42,561 nt of DNA from the IMG/VR virus record IMGVR_UViG_3300019889_000024, positions 1-42,561 of that record; one strand, given 5' to 3'. The translations under genes were made by a program, and so were the position numbers. A model generated the notes under the pieces. The model was not told the origin of the DNA. It did no database searches and saw only the letters and a list, made by a program, of their open reading frames with translations. Positions 29,595 through 36,609 of the stretch are shown one piece after another (within the stretch, counting starts at the first letter, position 1; each line of letters opens with the position of its first letter). This DNA is from a virus.

Positions 29595-30125
29595 ATGGCC
29601 AAGCGTGGAAAAAACGTCGTTCCGATTTTGAACAATCAGACGCTCACGAAGAAGGTCCGTGAAGCGATAGATGGTTTCAAGGGTGAATGGACAGAGGACG
29701 CAGTCTTAACCAAGGTCCGGTCCTCGTTCACGCCTACCGAAAAGGACCTGCAATTCCTCTACGAACGCGCGCTGGACGCTGCTTTTGTCAGTGCCGTCGC
29801 TTCGCGCTCAGGCCCGGCGCGCTCAGACGAAGACGGACAGATTGACTGGGTTGGATGGGAGAATAGCATCATCCGATTGGGAGAAAAGCGTTTCGTCACC
29901 CTCAAGGATGCCGAGATTGACCACCTGGATGCGCGTATCACGCACATCCAACACAACGCGTTGAAGATCGCGCACAGTGCTTTCGAGGAAACGGAGAGGC
30001 TTAAAAAGGTGAAACAGGAGATGGAGCAAAAGGACATCAAAACCGCAGGTTCAGCTTTAATCTCTCTCAAGCTGGTGCCCGACCCCGAGGCCGAGGTCGA
30101 GGGGGCCGAAACCGAGGCCGCATGA
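29595..30125 (+). CDS. 176-aa protein preceding the replication initiator
   Basis: Begins MAKRGKNVVPILNNQTLTKK. Helical throughout with TPTEKDLQFLYERALDAAFV, and a coiled coil near the C-terminus (FEETERLKKVKQEMEQKDIK), ending in an acidic Glu/Ala tail. Unrecognised. It is encoded two bases after the ParB-like stop and overlaps the next ORF, so it belongs to the same operon. Confidence 0.65.
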   Translation: MAKRGKNVVPILNNQTLTKKVREAIDGFKGEWTEDAVLTKVRSSFTPTEKDLQFLYERALDAAFVSAVASRSGPARSDEDGQIDWVGWENSIIRLGEKRFVTLKDAEIDHLDARITHIQHNALKIAHSAFEETERLKKVKQEMEQKDIKTAGSALISLKLVPDPEAEVEGAETEAA

Positions 30126-30274
30126 TAGCCATCGAGATCCAGACCCTTCCGCGTTTGCCGGTTCGCTACCGGCATTCTGGCGCCGCGACGGGAGCGGGGG
30201 GGCGGGCCCGCGGCACCCGTCAGCCGTTTTCTGTGGGGGTAAAATCTGCGAATGGCGCGCACCCGATCGATTAA
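30122..30274 (+). CDS. Possible 50-aa linker peptide
   Basis: ATG 30122 overlaps the previous stop (ATGA) and runs 50 codons across the gap into the initiator gene, overlapping its start by 23 bases. The product starts MIAIEIQTLPRLPVRYRHSG and is then Gly/Arg-rich. It is supported by the overlap pattern only. Confidence 0.4.
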   Translation: MIAIEIQTLPRLPVRYRHSGAATGAGGRARGTRQPFSVGVKSANGAHPID

Positions 30275-31142
30275 ACCAGGGTTCTTCGTGAACGAGCAGC
30301 TGGCCGAGCTTCATCCACTCACACGCATCCTCTTCGCGGGCCTCTGGTGCAACGCAGATCGCGCCGGCAGGCTCGAAGATCGGCCGAAGAAGATCAAGGC
30401 TGAGTCCCTACCTTACGACGATCACGACGTCGATGCAGCTCTGAATGGCCTTCAAGCATCTGGGTTTATCATTCGGTACCGGAATTGCGAAGCCTCGTAC
30501 ATTCAGATACTTGCGTTTGATAGGCACCAGAACCCGCACGTCAAGGAACCACCGAGCACCATACCAGCACCGGACAAGCACGGTTCTAGCACCGGACAAG
30601 CACCGGACAAGCACCGGATTGATGATATCCCCCCTTCTTTCCCCCCAGACCCCCTATACAACCCCCCTCCTTCCACCCTTCCACCCGATCACCTCGAAGA
30701 TGTAAAAAGCAAAGCTACATCTTCGAGGGCATCGCGCAGCGCAAAAAAGCGCGCCGCGCCGATGCCCGCATTGAAGATTCCGGCCGGAAAATCGGCAGGA
30801 GCAGCGTGGGAGTTCTACTCGGCCGCCTATCGTGCTCGGTACGGCGTCGAGCCGGTTCGCAATGGCAAGACCAACGGCTGCATGAAGACTTTGGTCTCCC
30901 GACTTCCGGCGGCTGATCTCGGCGGCGTCGTCGCTTGGTACGTCGGGCATAACGCCGCGGTCTACGTGTCCTCAAAGCATTGCGTCGAGCTGCTGGTGCG
31001 CGATGCGGAAGGAATGCACACGGAATGGGCGCGCGGCGAGCACATGACCAGCAGGCGCGCTCGTGAGGTGGATAGCCTTCAAACCAGCTTCGATGCCGTC
31101 GCGGCAGTAATGAAAAAACACCCTGAATGGGGCGCGGAATGA
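30252..31142 (+). CDS. Replication initiator (lambda O-position) with internal origin, 296 aa
   Basis: The N-terminal 100 residues follow a phage replication-initiator winged-helix pattern: MARTRSIKPGFFVNEQLAEL, HPLTRILFAGLWCNADRAGR, LEDRPKKIKAESLPYDDHDV, YIQILAFDRHQNPHVKEP. The linker at residues 100-155 is encoded by the iterons and a pyrimidine-rich stretch. A conserved C-terminal domain follows (WEFYSAAYRARYGVEPVRNG, VAWYVGHNAAVYVSSKHCVE). As in lambda O, the protein would bind the repeats within its own gene and recruit a helicase loader, probably the next gene. Confidence 0.8.
   Translation: MARTRSIKPGFFVNEQLAELHPLTRILFAGLWCNADRAGRLEDRPKKIKAESLPYDDHDVDAALNGLQASGFIIRYRNCEASYIQILAFDRHQNPHVKEPPSTIPAPDKHGSSTGQAPDKHRIDDIPPSFPPDPLYNPPPSTLPPDHLEDVKSKATSSRASRSAKKRAAPMPALKIPAGKSAGAAWEFYSAAYRARYGVEPVRNGKTNGCMKTLVSRLPAADLGGVVAWYVGHNAAVYVSSKHCVELLVRDAEGMHTEWARGEHMTSRRAREVDSLQTSFDAVAAVMKKHPEWGAE
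30555..30620 (+). repeat. Six tandem 11-bp iterons (origin candidate)
   Basis: Six head-to-tail units: AGCACCATACC, AGCACCGGACA, AGCACGGTTCT, AGCACCGGACA, AGCACCGGACA, AGCACCGGATT. The 11-bp period is not a multiple of three, so it is not a codon repeat. It matches one helical turn, putting every site on the same DNA face. Location inside the initiator gene mirrors lambda ori. Confidence 0.75.
30692..30728. repeat. 13-bp perfect inverted repeat at the origin candidate
   Basis: CCTCGAAGATGTA (30692-30704) and TACATCTTCGAGG (30716-30728) flank the AT-rich loop AAAAGCAAAGC. It follows a pyrimidine-rich strand (30626-30690) downstream of the iterons. Together these form an origin-like module, and the AT-rich loop is a possible melting point. 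Confidence 0.7.
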
Positions 31143-31921
31143 ATCATAAATTACTCGTTCAGTTGGCGGCGACGGCGGAGCTGTGCGGATCGCCTTTGAG
31201 CCAAGCGGCGATCGAGGTCCTGGCCGAGGATCTTGCCGGCGAATCGGAAGGCGCCGTGTTCAGCGCACTATCGGCCTGTCGCATGAGTCACCGCGGACGG
31301 TTGACGGCCGAGGCGATCATGAGTCGTTTGCCTGATGGGCACCTCCCCGCCGACGAGGCCTGGGCGATCGCGATTCAAGCTACGGACGAGAGCGAGACGG
31401 TGGTCTGGACGCAACCGATCGCGGAAGCTTGGGCCTGCGCGCAGATTATCATGCGGGACGGCGACGAGGTCGGTGCGCGGATGGCGTTCCGGTCGGCGTA
31501 TGACCGCCGGGTCGCGGCAGCCCGGGCCAATGGTCTGTCCCCGAAATGGTTCCCATCGCTAGGCCACGACCCGGAGAAACGTGCGACGGCGCTTGCTGCG
31601 GCTGCCGATCGCCTCCAACTCCCACACCTCGCGGAGCAAGCCGCCATTGAGGACCAAAGCCGGCAACAGCCATCGGGAGACGCGGTCGCCTGGATAGCCC
31701 AGGCACGCAGAATGATGTGCTTGCAGGGCCCTAGGCCAAGCAGCGAGGTTCCGCTCGACGAGATAGTTGCAGCGCTGCCAGAGGACTGGGACGCGCGGCG
31801 CAAAGCGCTCGCGGAGATGGCGCCCAGCATGGAGCACCGCGTCAGGCATGTGCTCGGCGAGGCCGAGAAGGAACGGCAGCTCGAAGCGCTCGAGCGTCTC
31901 ATGAGCCCCGAGCGGGCATAG
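31139..31921 (+). CDS. Replication protein, helicase-loader position (lambda P-like slot), 260 aa
   Basis: ATG 31139 overlaps the initiator stop (ATGA). The N-terminal part (LLVQLAATAELCGSPLSQAA, LSACRMSHRGRLTAEAIMSR, LPDGHLPADEAWAIAIQ) is a pattern seen in phage proteins placed after the initiator and thought to load or recruit the host helicase. No Walker A motif is visible, so it is not an AAA+ DnaC type. The C-terminal third is charged and helical. Function is inferred from order. Confidence 0.65.
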   Translation: MNHKLLVQLAATAELCGSPLSQAAIEVLAEDLAGESEGAVFSALSACRMSHRGRLTAEAIMSRLPDGHLPADEAWAIAIQATDESETVVWTQPIAEAWACAQIIMRDGDEVGARMAFRSAYDRRVAAARANGLSPKWFPSLGHDPEKRATALAAAADRLQLPHLAEQAAIEDQSRQQPSGDAVAWIAQARRMMCLQGPRPSSEVPLDEIVAALPEDWDARRKALAEMAPSMEHRVRHVLGEAEKERQLEALERLMSPERA

Positions 31922-31926
31922 AGCCG

Positions 31927-32430
31927 GTGTCCGCCCGCCCCCGATTGACACTTTCTGGCGAGCCGCCGCGGCGCATTTACCGCGGGCTGCGGCGGCTGAA
32001 ACCGCTCGAACAGCAGGTACAGAGCGGTGTCATCGAGCTCTTGCAGCGCATGCCTCACGAGGTCGCTTGGGCGCACAAGGTCCCGGCAGGCGCGTTCTGT
32101 ATCGTCCGTCGTGATCCGAGCTCGGGACTCTCAGCGCGCAAGCAACTCGAAGCCGCTGCGAATGCTGGCTATTTCAAGCTCTCTCAGATCGCTTACATCA
32201 CGGCCGCCCCGGAAGGGGTGCTCGATATCGCGCTCCAGCTCGTCGGCATTCCCAATCACTCGGAGCTTGAGGTGAAACAGCCCGGCAAAAAACCCAGCGA
32301 GGCGCAATTTCAAAGGATGGAGCTTGTACGGGCGAACGGAGGTTTTGCGGATTGGACGGATGACGTCGACGAAGTGCAACGACTAATCCGTCACTGGCGG
32401 GAAGCGGCGAAGTATGACACGCCTCGTTGA
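31927..32430 (+). CDS. VRR-NUC-type nuclease, 167 aa
   Basis: GTG start at 31927. The C-terminal half shows the VRR-NUC pattern: GVLDIALQLVGIPNHSELEV, KQPGKKPSEAQFQRMELVRA, NGGFADWTDDVDEVQRLIRH. Asp in GVLDI and Glu/Lys in ELEVKQ are the probable catalytic set. Phage proteins of this type act on branched DNA or in Holliday junction processing, and often replace RusA in the early region. The N-terminal 60 residues are basic. The 3' end overlaps the next gene by 17 bases. Confidence 0.8.
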   Translation: MSARPRLTLSGEPPRRIYRGLRRLKPLEQQVQSGVIELLQRMPHEVAWAHKVPAGAFCIVRRDPSSGLSARKQLEAAANAGYFKLSQIAYITAAPEGVLDIALQLVGIPNHSELEVKQPGKKPSEAQFQRMELVRANGGFADWTDDVDEVQRLIRHWREAAKYDTPR

Positions 32431-32773
32431 CAGCGAAGGCGCGTCTTTGCCCAAGAATGGGTCGAGAGAGGTGTTCGACGCGTATCTGTGCGATATGAAC
32501 GATGGCAAAGGCCCAGAACTGACAGTTACCGTACCGGAGTGGTTTGTAACCGAGCACGAAGAGGAATACGACGGCTGTGGCGTGCTGTTCGCGCCGCTGC
32601 AGGAAATTCTTGAGCTGTATTTGCAAGAGGAGAAGGGGATCGGCGGCTCGATTATCTCAATGGACAGCGGTGATGGCCTTCCGGCGTTTGTTGCTTGGCT
32701 GCGCGCGTATGCGGAACGGCTTGAAGCCCTTTCTAACGAAATGCGGAGAAACGAAAATGCAACAGCAAACTGA
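32414..32773 (+). CDS. Acidic protein, paralogue of the 36202-36609 product, 119 aa
   Basis: Sequence MTRLVDSEGASLPKNGSREV, GPELTVTVPEWFVTEHEEEY, then VAWLRAYAERLEALSNEMRR. The same frame of motifs (MTxxVDxEGxxLP; GPELxxxxPxxFxV; YDGxGxL; AWLRxYAxRLEA) occurs in the leftward gene at 36202-36609. Strongly acidic centre. No known family; duplicated within this genome in opposite transcription units. Confidence 0.7.
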   Translation: MTRLVDSEGASLPKNGSREVFDAYLCDMNDGKGPELTVTVPEWFVTEHEEEYDGCGVLFAPLQEILELYLQEEKGIGGSIISMDSGDGLPAFVAWLRAYAERLEALSNEMRRNENATAN

Positions 32774-33086
32774 AGTAACCGATCACAAGCGCGGCAATGG
32801 CCGCGCATCCCCGCGAGGCCGAAAGGATCAAACCACCGGCCAGGAAGCGGCGATCTCACTGCGCCCGATCAAGGACGGTATCGAAGATCTCGTGACGCTC
32901 TACCGTCAGCAGGAGGAGAGCGCCGCACGTTGCAGCGATGCGATCAAGGCCGCGGCGGAGAAATCCGGGTTGCTGGCGAACGTCGTGCGGAGATTCGTCA
33001 AGGCGCGAGCTGGGGAGAAGTTTGAGGAGGCGAAACGGACGGTGGAGCAATTGTCGTTGGTGTTCGATGAGGTTGGCGAGGCATAA
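32757..33086 (+). CDS. 109-aa helical protein, weakly GapR/DUF2312-like
   Basis: ATG 32757 with GGAGAAACG 5 bases upstream is preferred to the longer frame starting at 32577, which overlaps the previous gene. The N-terminal 35 residues are basic and disordered. Residues 40-105 are helical (LVTLYRQQEESAARCSDAIK, AAAEKSGLLANVVRRFVKAR), recalling the spacing of the DUF2312/GapR fold of DNA-twist-sensing proteins. The resemblance is weak. Confidence 0.6.
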   Translation: MQQQTEVTDHKRGNGRASPRGRKDQTTGQEAAISLRPIKDGIEDLVTLYRQQEESAARCSDAIKAAAEKSGLLANVVRRFVKARAGEKFEEAKRTVEQLSLVFDEVGEA

Positions 33087-33091
33087 CCGCT

Positions 33092-33160
33092 GTGGACCTA
33101 ATTTCATGGATCCTGAAACTCTTCGTCGGACCTCTGCCGGATATTCATGTCGGGCGATGA
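33092..33160 (+). CDS. 22-aa hydrophobic peptide
   Basis: GTG at 33092 encodes MDLISWILKLFVGPLPDIHV plus two residues. The first 14 are strongly hydrophobic and amphipathic. The stop overlaps the ATG at 33157, beginning a chain of five overlapping small genes. A membrane-active peptide is possible. Confidence 0.4.
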   Translation: MDLISWILKLFVGPLPDIHVGR

Positions 33161-33234
33161 ATCGCTGCGAAATAGGGGATTGCCGGGAGGTGCAGCGGCG
33201 CACTGCCCAGTCGGCCCTCGCACTGGCATCGTGA
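33157..33234 (+). CDS. 25-aa Cys-containing peptide
   Basis: ATG 33157 overlaps the preceding stop (ATGA) and its stop overlaps the next GTG (GTGA). Encodes MNRCEIGDCREVQRRTAQSA plus five residues. The CEIGDC start could be a metal or redox pair. Supported mainly by its place in the overlap chain. Confidence 0.4.
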   Translation: MNRCEIGDCREVQRRTAQSALALAS

Positions 33235-33584
33235 ACCTCCATTCGCCCGACTGTCCGTGTCTTGGCTATGGCCAAGTCTGCTCCGCGCACCCGGACCTCG
33301 CCTGGGGCCCGGGTCTACCGAGTTGGGAGGGGTATCCCCTCTATCGGGTGTGCTGGTGCGGTGCCGGCCCGCGGCCGTGTGCTCCGGGCGAGCGGTTGGC
33401 AGAGGTGGACAGGGTTGCGCTTGAAGTGGACAGGAGCGCGCTCGATTATTGTCGGGAGGGACTCGACCAGCCACCAACGAGCCGTCGCTCCGACCTCGCG
33501 GACATCTTCAGGTGGGCGCTCGTGGCTGCGGCGATCACGGCGGTGTTCGGGCTGGTGCTCAACGTACTCGAGGCGGTGCTGTGA
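33231..33584 (+). CDS. Cys-rich protein with C-terminal membrane helix, 117 aa
   Basis: GTG 33231, overlapping the previous stop, is preferred over the in-frame ATG at 33147, whose extra 28 codons overlap two small genes. The N-terminal 50 residues have six Cys (NLHSPDCPCLGYGQVCSAHP, RVCWCGAGPRPCAPGERLAE), suggesting a zinc or disulphide module. Residues 96-114 form one membrane helix (LVAAAITAVFGLVLNVLEAV). Not recognised. Confidence 0.55.
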   Translation: MNLHSPDCPCLGYGQVCSAHPDLAWGPGLPSWEGYPLYRVCWCGAGPRPCAPGERLAEVDRVALEVDRSALDYCREGLDQPPTSRRSDLADIFRWALVAAAITAVFGLVLNVLEAVL

Positions 33585-33766
33585 CCGAGTACACCTTGGA
33601 GGCCCAGGCCGCGGCCGTGCGTCGCGAGATAGCGATGCGGGAGCGCGCCTACCCGCGGTGGGTCGCGAATGCCAGGATGAAGCCGGAGAAAGCCGTGATC
33701 GAGATCGGCGCCATGAAGGCCGTCCTGGCGACACTGGAGGGCTGCTTGGCAGCGAAGAAGCCGTGA
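33581..33766 (+). CDS. 61-aa helical protein, unknown
   Basis: GTG at 33581 overlaps the upstream stop. Encodes MTEYTLEAQAAAVRREIAMR and ends with AVIEIGAMKAVLATLEGCLA, wholly helical. Such short proteins are common in phage early regions; no function known. It overlaps the next gene through GTGA at 33763. Confidence 0.6.
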   Translation: MTEYTLEAQAAAVRREIAMRERAYPRWVANARMKPEKAVIEIGAMKAVLATLEGCLAAKKP

Positions 33767-33960
33767 CCCCCTCAAATCGCCCAGGGAACCCCAGGGCGCG
33801 ATTCTACGCGACCCGTCGTGATCACCTTCGGGCGCTGTGGGTCGAGCGGCTGCGGGCGGCTGCGGAGGAGAAGGAGGGGGGCGACGGCGACTCCCGTCCC
33901 GGGGCTCAGCGCACTATCTTGCCAACGCCGACAGAATGGTTGGCAAAGGGGGGCGAGTGA
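33763..33960 (+). CDS. 65-aa basic protein, unknown
   Basis: GTG at 33763 overlaps the previous stop. Sequence MTPSNRPGNPRARFYATRRD, then HLRALWVERLRAAAEEKEGG: a basic N-terminus and a helix. No family recognised. It is the last of the tight early overlap chain before the truncated methyltransferase. Confidence 0.6.
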   Translation: MTPSNRPGNPRARFYATRRDHLRALWVERLRAAAEEKEGGDGDSRPGAQRTILPTPTEWLAKGGE

Positions 33961-33967
33961 CAAGCTG

Positions 33968-34537
33968 GTGCTGAAATCGGCGAGCAGGCAGGGGGCCAAG
34001 GAAATCTACGAGCAAACCCTGGCTGAAGCACAAATCGTCGGCGAAAGCGCGCTCTATGCCGAGGCGAGGATGGGAGAGATGCTGGAGCGGATACCGGACA
34101 AGAAAGCGACTTCCGGTGGTGGAAGCCGCTCACTTCCGCCAGGCGTCGACCACAAAGCCTCCCACCACGCGCAGGAGCTTGCCAGGCACCCCGAAGCAAT
34201 CAAAGCGGTGATCGCCGAAGCGAAGAAGCGCGGCGACATTCCCACGCGAAGAGAGGTCCTGGGGGTTATCCGCAAGGACGGGCACGCCGTCCACTACTCC
34301 AGCGAGACGCCCGAGCATTACACGCCGAAGGTCATCCTGGAGGCGGTGGTCGAGTGCCTGGGGGAGATTGACCTCGACCCGTGCAGCAATTCGGGCGACC
34401 CAAACGTGCCGGCCCGGATGCACTTCACGGAGGGCGACCGAGACGGTCGGTGGTTTTGGTCTAACGAATTTTCGGACGGGGACGACGACTGCGAGATAGA
34501 CGCCCCAGAGTATATTCTTTGGATCCGTGACCCATGA
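33968..34537 (+). CDS. DNA N6-adenine methyltransferase (Dam-type), apparently truncated, 189 aa
   Basis: GTG 33968 is the best start; sequence upstream in this frame overlaps another gene. Residues 1-100 are a helical region often found before phage Dam domains (IYEQTLAEAQIVGESALYAE, LPPGVDHKASHHAQELARHP). From about residue 105 the phage Dam family begins: HYSSETPEHYTPKVILEAVV, ECLGEIDLDPCSNSGDPNVP. The frame then degenerates after EGDRDG and stops, so the catalytic NPPY motif and the rest of the domain are missing. The gpZ-like gene starts across its stop. It is likely inactive as a methyltransferase. Confidence 0.7.
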   Translation: MLKSASRQGAKEIYEQTLAEAQIVGESALYAEARMGEMLERIPDKKATSGGGSRSLPPGVDHKASHHAQELARHPEAIKAVIAEAKKRGDIPTRREVLGVIRKDGHAVHYSSETPEHYTPKVILEAVVECLGEIDLDPCSNSGDPNVPARMHFTEGDRDGRWFWSNEFSDGDDDCEIDAPEYILWIRDP

Positions 34538-35103
34538 TCGCCATCGACATCCGTGCCGACGTTGCCCACGCAATCCGGTCTCTCTCGTCGCTGCAACGCA
34601 CCATCATCCCGACGGCCACGGCGCGCGCCCTCAACAAGACCGCGGCCCAGACCAAGACCCAGGCCGGGCGCGAGATCAGCACTCGGTACAACATAAAGAG
34701 CCGGGAGGCCGGGCGCCAGATCAGCGTGGACCGGGCGACCAAAGTCAGCCTCACGGCTATCGTGAAACCCTCGGGGCGCAAGCTTCCGGTCATGGCGTTC
34801 CAGGCCCAGAAAACACCGAGTGGTGTGCGCGTTCACATCAAGCGCGGGTCGCCCAAGGTTATCGCGCACGCCTTCATCGTGAAGCTTAAATCCGGTCATG
34901 TGGGGGTGTTTGCCCGGGGTCGGTATGCAGGAGGCAGATTCGTACACCAGAGGCCGCGCTTACCCATCACCGAGCTGTTCACGGTCGGTGTGCCGCAGGC
35001 GTTCGGATCCAGGTTGGTCATTGAGGCGTTGCAACGCAAGGTGCGCGAGAAGTTCCCGGGGATACTCGAACACGAGATAAGGTTTGCGGTGACGAAGCTA
35101 TGA
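34534..35103 (+). CDS. Tail completion protein, lambda gpZ-like, 189 aa (displaced)
   Basis: Matches the minor tail protein Z pattern: ATARALNKTAAQTKTQAGRE, ISTRYNIKSREAGRQISVDR, and a basic central sheet (MAFQAQKTPSGVRVHIKRGS), then FARGRYAGGRFVHQRPRLPI and a terminal helix. Length 189 is like lambda Z (192). In lambda Z lies between FII and U; here that slot (6101-6174) holds a membrane peptide. The gene sits about 14 kb away on the circle, among early genes, directly joined to a broken methyltransferase gene by ATGA. Confidence 0.8.
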   Translation: MIAIDIRADVAHAIRSLSSLQRTIIPTATARALNKTAAQTKTQAGREISTRYNIKSREAGRQISVDRATKVSLTAIVKPSGRKLPVMAFQAQKTPSGVRVHIKRGSPKVIAHAFIVKLKSGHVGVFARGRYAGGRFVHQRPRLPITELFTVGVPQAFGSRLVIEALQRKVREKFPGILEHEIRFAVTKL

Positions 35104-35297
35104 GCCAACGGAACATGCCTGCTCTCGCCGTGCTAGAGGCGGCGAGGACCCGCTGCCCTCACGGACACTCCTACTCCCCTGAGAACACGTATACGAATAG
35201 AGGCAAGCGTTACTGTAGAGCCTGCCATCGAAGGCATGCCCTTGCTCATTACAAGCGGCAGGGAGGGGACAGCGGGTCCTTCCGCGGCCCTAACTAG
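35100..35297 (+). CDS. HNH-like zinc-ribbon peptide, 65 aa
   Basis: ATG overlaps the gpZ stop. Contains CPHGHSYSPENTYTNRGKRY and CRACHRRHALAHYKR: the zinc-binding front part (CPxGHxY...N...CRACxRR) of phage HNH endonucleases. The catalytic HNH part is absent at this length. It could be an independent small zinc-binding protein or a remnant of an HNH gene. Confidence 0.65.
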   Translation: MSQRNMPALAVLEAARTRCPHGHSYSPENTYTNRGKRYCRACHRRHALAHYKRQGGDSGSFRGPN

Positions 35298-35342
35298 CTG
35301 CGGGTCCAACGACCGCGGAATTGCGCTAGTCCCAGCGATGAA

Positions 35343-35577
35343 ATGAGCATTGCCGTTTCCAAAGCGACCAGGAAAACGAAGCGGCCCGACACCGGGCTTC
35401 AGGTGGCCTTGCGCCCCGTAGAAGACCCTGATCCCCTATGCGCGCAACGCACGGACGCACAGCGACGCTCACATAGCGCAGATCGCCGGTTCCATCCGGG
35501 AGTTCGGCTGGACGGTGCCGGTTTTGCTGGACGGCGCCAACGGCATCATCGCCGGGCATGGGTAGGGTCATGGTGCT
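35343..35577 (+). pseudogene. Broken ParB-domain/DNA methylase gene start
   Basis: ATG 35343 reads MSIAVSKATRKTKRPDTGLQ and VALRPVED. After an extra C in the CCC at about 35428-35430 the expected continuation LIPYARNARTHSDAHIAQIA, GSIREFGWTVPVLLDG and NGIIAGHG follows in another frame and then stops at a second shift near 35565. These motifs open the ParB-like domain of many phage DNA methylases. Two single-base lesions and loss of everything downstream show decay, or alternatively sequencing errors plus a deletion. Confidence 0.7.
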
Positions 35578-35594
35578 GTCCTCTGTGAACCTAG

Positions 35595-35609
35595 ACCGGT
35601 CAGGCCGGT
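35595..35609. terminator. Weak hairpin between convergent units
   Basis: ACCGG-TCAGG-CCGGT followed by TTTCGCT lies between the broken methylase and the end of the leftward operon (35638). The stem is only five pairs, so this is a low-confidence bidirectional terminator. Confidence 0.25.
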
Positions 35610-35637
35610 TTCGCTCGAATCGAGTCTCACGAGCTCA

Positions 35638-35883
35638 TCAGTAGGTGTATACCTCACTCACCCATGCCCATGATGGTAGTTCCGGGGGCGGCTGTTCTGC
35701 CGTGAAAACTCCGCCAAAGTCCAGGGTACTGACCATCTTCAGTCCAGGCCAAAGGGCGTGGATCTCATCGAATGCCGCTACTTCTAGATCCTGGCCTTCG
35801 AGCCCTGGGAAGCACTCATTAAGCGTTTTCGTGTCTTTCTCACTGCCGTAGTCGTTCGGTAGCACGATCCTGTACGTTTTCAT
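35638..35883 (-). CDS. 81-aa protein, unknown, end of leftward operon
   Basis: ATG 35883 (MKTYRIVLPNDYGSEKDTKT) has a strong GAGGAGACAAACT in front, so the upstream in-frame extension is discarded. Compact alpha/beta look (GLEGQDLEVAAFDEIHALWP, then GLKMVSTLDFGGVFT). Its base composition is more AT-rich than most of the genome, as expected for a recently acquired moron. Function unknown. Confidence 0.7.
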   Translation of the reverse strand: MKTYRIVLPNDYGSEKDTKTLNECFPGLEGQDLEVAAFDEIHALWPGLKMVSTLDFGGVFTAEQPPPELPSWAWVSEVYTY

Positions 35884-35926
35884 AGTTTGTCTCCTCAATT
35901 TTAGTGTTAAGCCGCCTCCCATTGCC

Positions 35927-36127
35927 CTACCCGCTCTTAGCAGGCGGGTGCCGCTGTGGCCATCCCGGCGGCCGCGCGGGCGGCAGGACTTCGATTGGGG
36001 GCTCGAAAACCCAGTCCCGGCCGGGCTTAGAGGCGCGGGGAATGCGGCCCGCCGCGGCCAGGCGCGTCGTCTGGCTCGGCGAGAGGCCGAGGAGGGCGGA
36101 TGCCTGGAGCGTCGTAAGGGCGCTCAT
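35927..36127 (-). CDS. HTH_17-type DNA-binding protein, 66 aa
   Basis: ATG 36127 overlaps the upstream stop (ATGA). Residues 1-42 form an AlpA/MerR-like winged helix start (MSALTTLQASALLGLSPSQT, TRLAAAGRIPRASKPGRDWV), followed by a Pro-rich tail. Third AlpA-type protein of this genome. It may regulate its own leftward operon or act on recombination. Confidence 0.7.
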   Translation of the reverse strand: MSALTTLQASALLGLSPSQTTRLAAAGRIPRASKPGRDWVFEPPIEVLPPARPPGWPQRHPPAKSG

Positions 36128-36195
36128 TCGGTCAGCTCCAGGCGGCGCTCGATGCGCTCGAGGCGCGACTCGATCATCCGGACGCGATTCTTCAC
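36124..36195 (-). CDS. 23-aa leucine-zipper peptide
   Basis: GTG at 36195, with AGGGG just upstream, encodes MKNRVRMIESRLERIERRLE plus three residues: a short charged heptad helix. The stop overlaps the HTH gene start, suggesting that the two products may act together. Confidence 0.45.
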   Translation of the reverse strand: MKNRVRMIESRLERIERRLELTE

Positions 36196-36201
36196 TGGCC
36201 C

Positions 36202-36609
36202 CTACGCTCGGGTTTTCCTTTCCGGGATCATGTTCCACATTTCCCGAGCGGTGGGATGCGGAAGGGGCTCGTCTCGTTTCTTGGCCTCAAGCCGATCGGC
36301 ATACGAACGAAGCCAGGCGGCGAACTCGGTAACAAATTCGCCTTCGTCTTGAAATCCGAAGTTCTCCAAATACTCGTCGAAGACATCCCGGAGCGACACG
36401 CTCAGAAGCCCCTCCCCGTCGTATTCCAGTGACTCATCCTCTCCCCAGTACGGGACCTCCCTCGGCTCGTCCGGCACCACCAAAAACCGATCCGGTATCG
36501 AAAGACTCAGCTCCGGTCCCGTCTTCTCGCACCATATGTGAATGTCCCACGAATCACAATCATCCTTTTCCGGCAGATGACCCCCTTCATCGTCCACCAT
36601 CTTGGTCAT
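36202..36609 (-). CDS. Acidic protein, paralogue of the 32414-32773 product, 135 aa
   Basis: Begins MTKMVDDEGGHLPEKDDCDS, with GPELSLSIPDRFLVVPDEPR, EYDGEGLLSVSLRDVFDEYL and AAWLRSYADRLEAKKRDEPL. The motifs line up with the rightward early protein at 32414-32773, with a longer acidic middle. ATG overlaps the upstream stop (ATGA). One copy would be expressed early in lytic growth and the other from the leftward constitutive-looking promoter. Confidence 0.7.
   Translation of the reverse strand: MTKMVDDEGGHLPEKDDCDSWDIHIWCEKTGPELSLSIPDRFLVVPDEPREVPYWGEDESLEYDGEGLLSVSLRDVFDEYLENFGFQDEGEFVTEFAAWLRSYADRLEAKKRDEPLPHPTAREMWNMIPERKTRA

Noticed and set aside
30122-30274. A second gpZ-like gene start (MIAIEIQ compared with MIAIDIR at 34534)
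   Set aside because: Similarity ends after about seven residues and can be chance.
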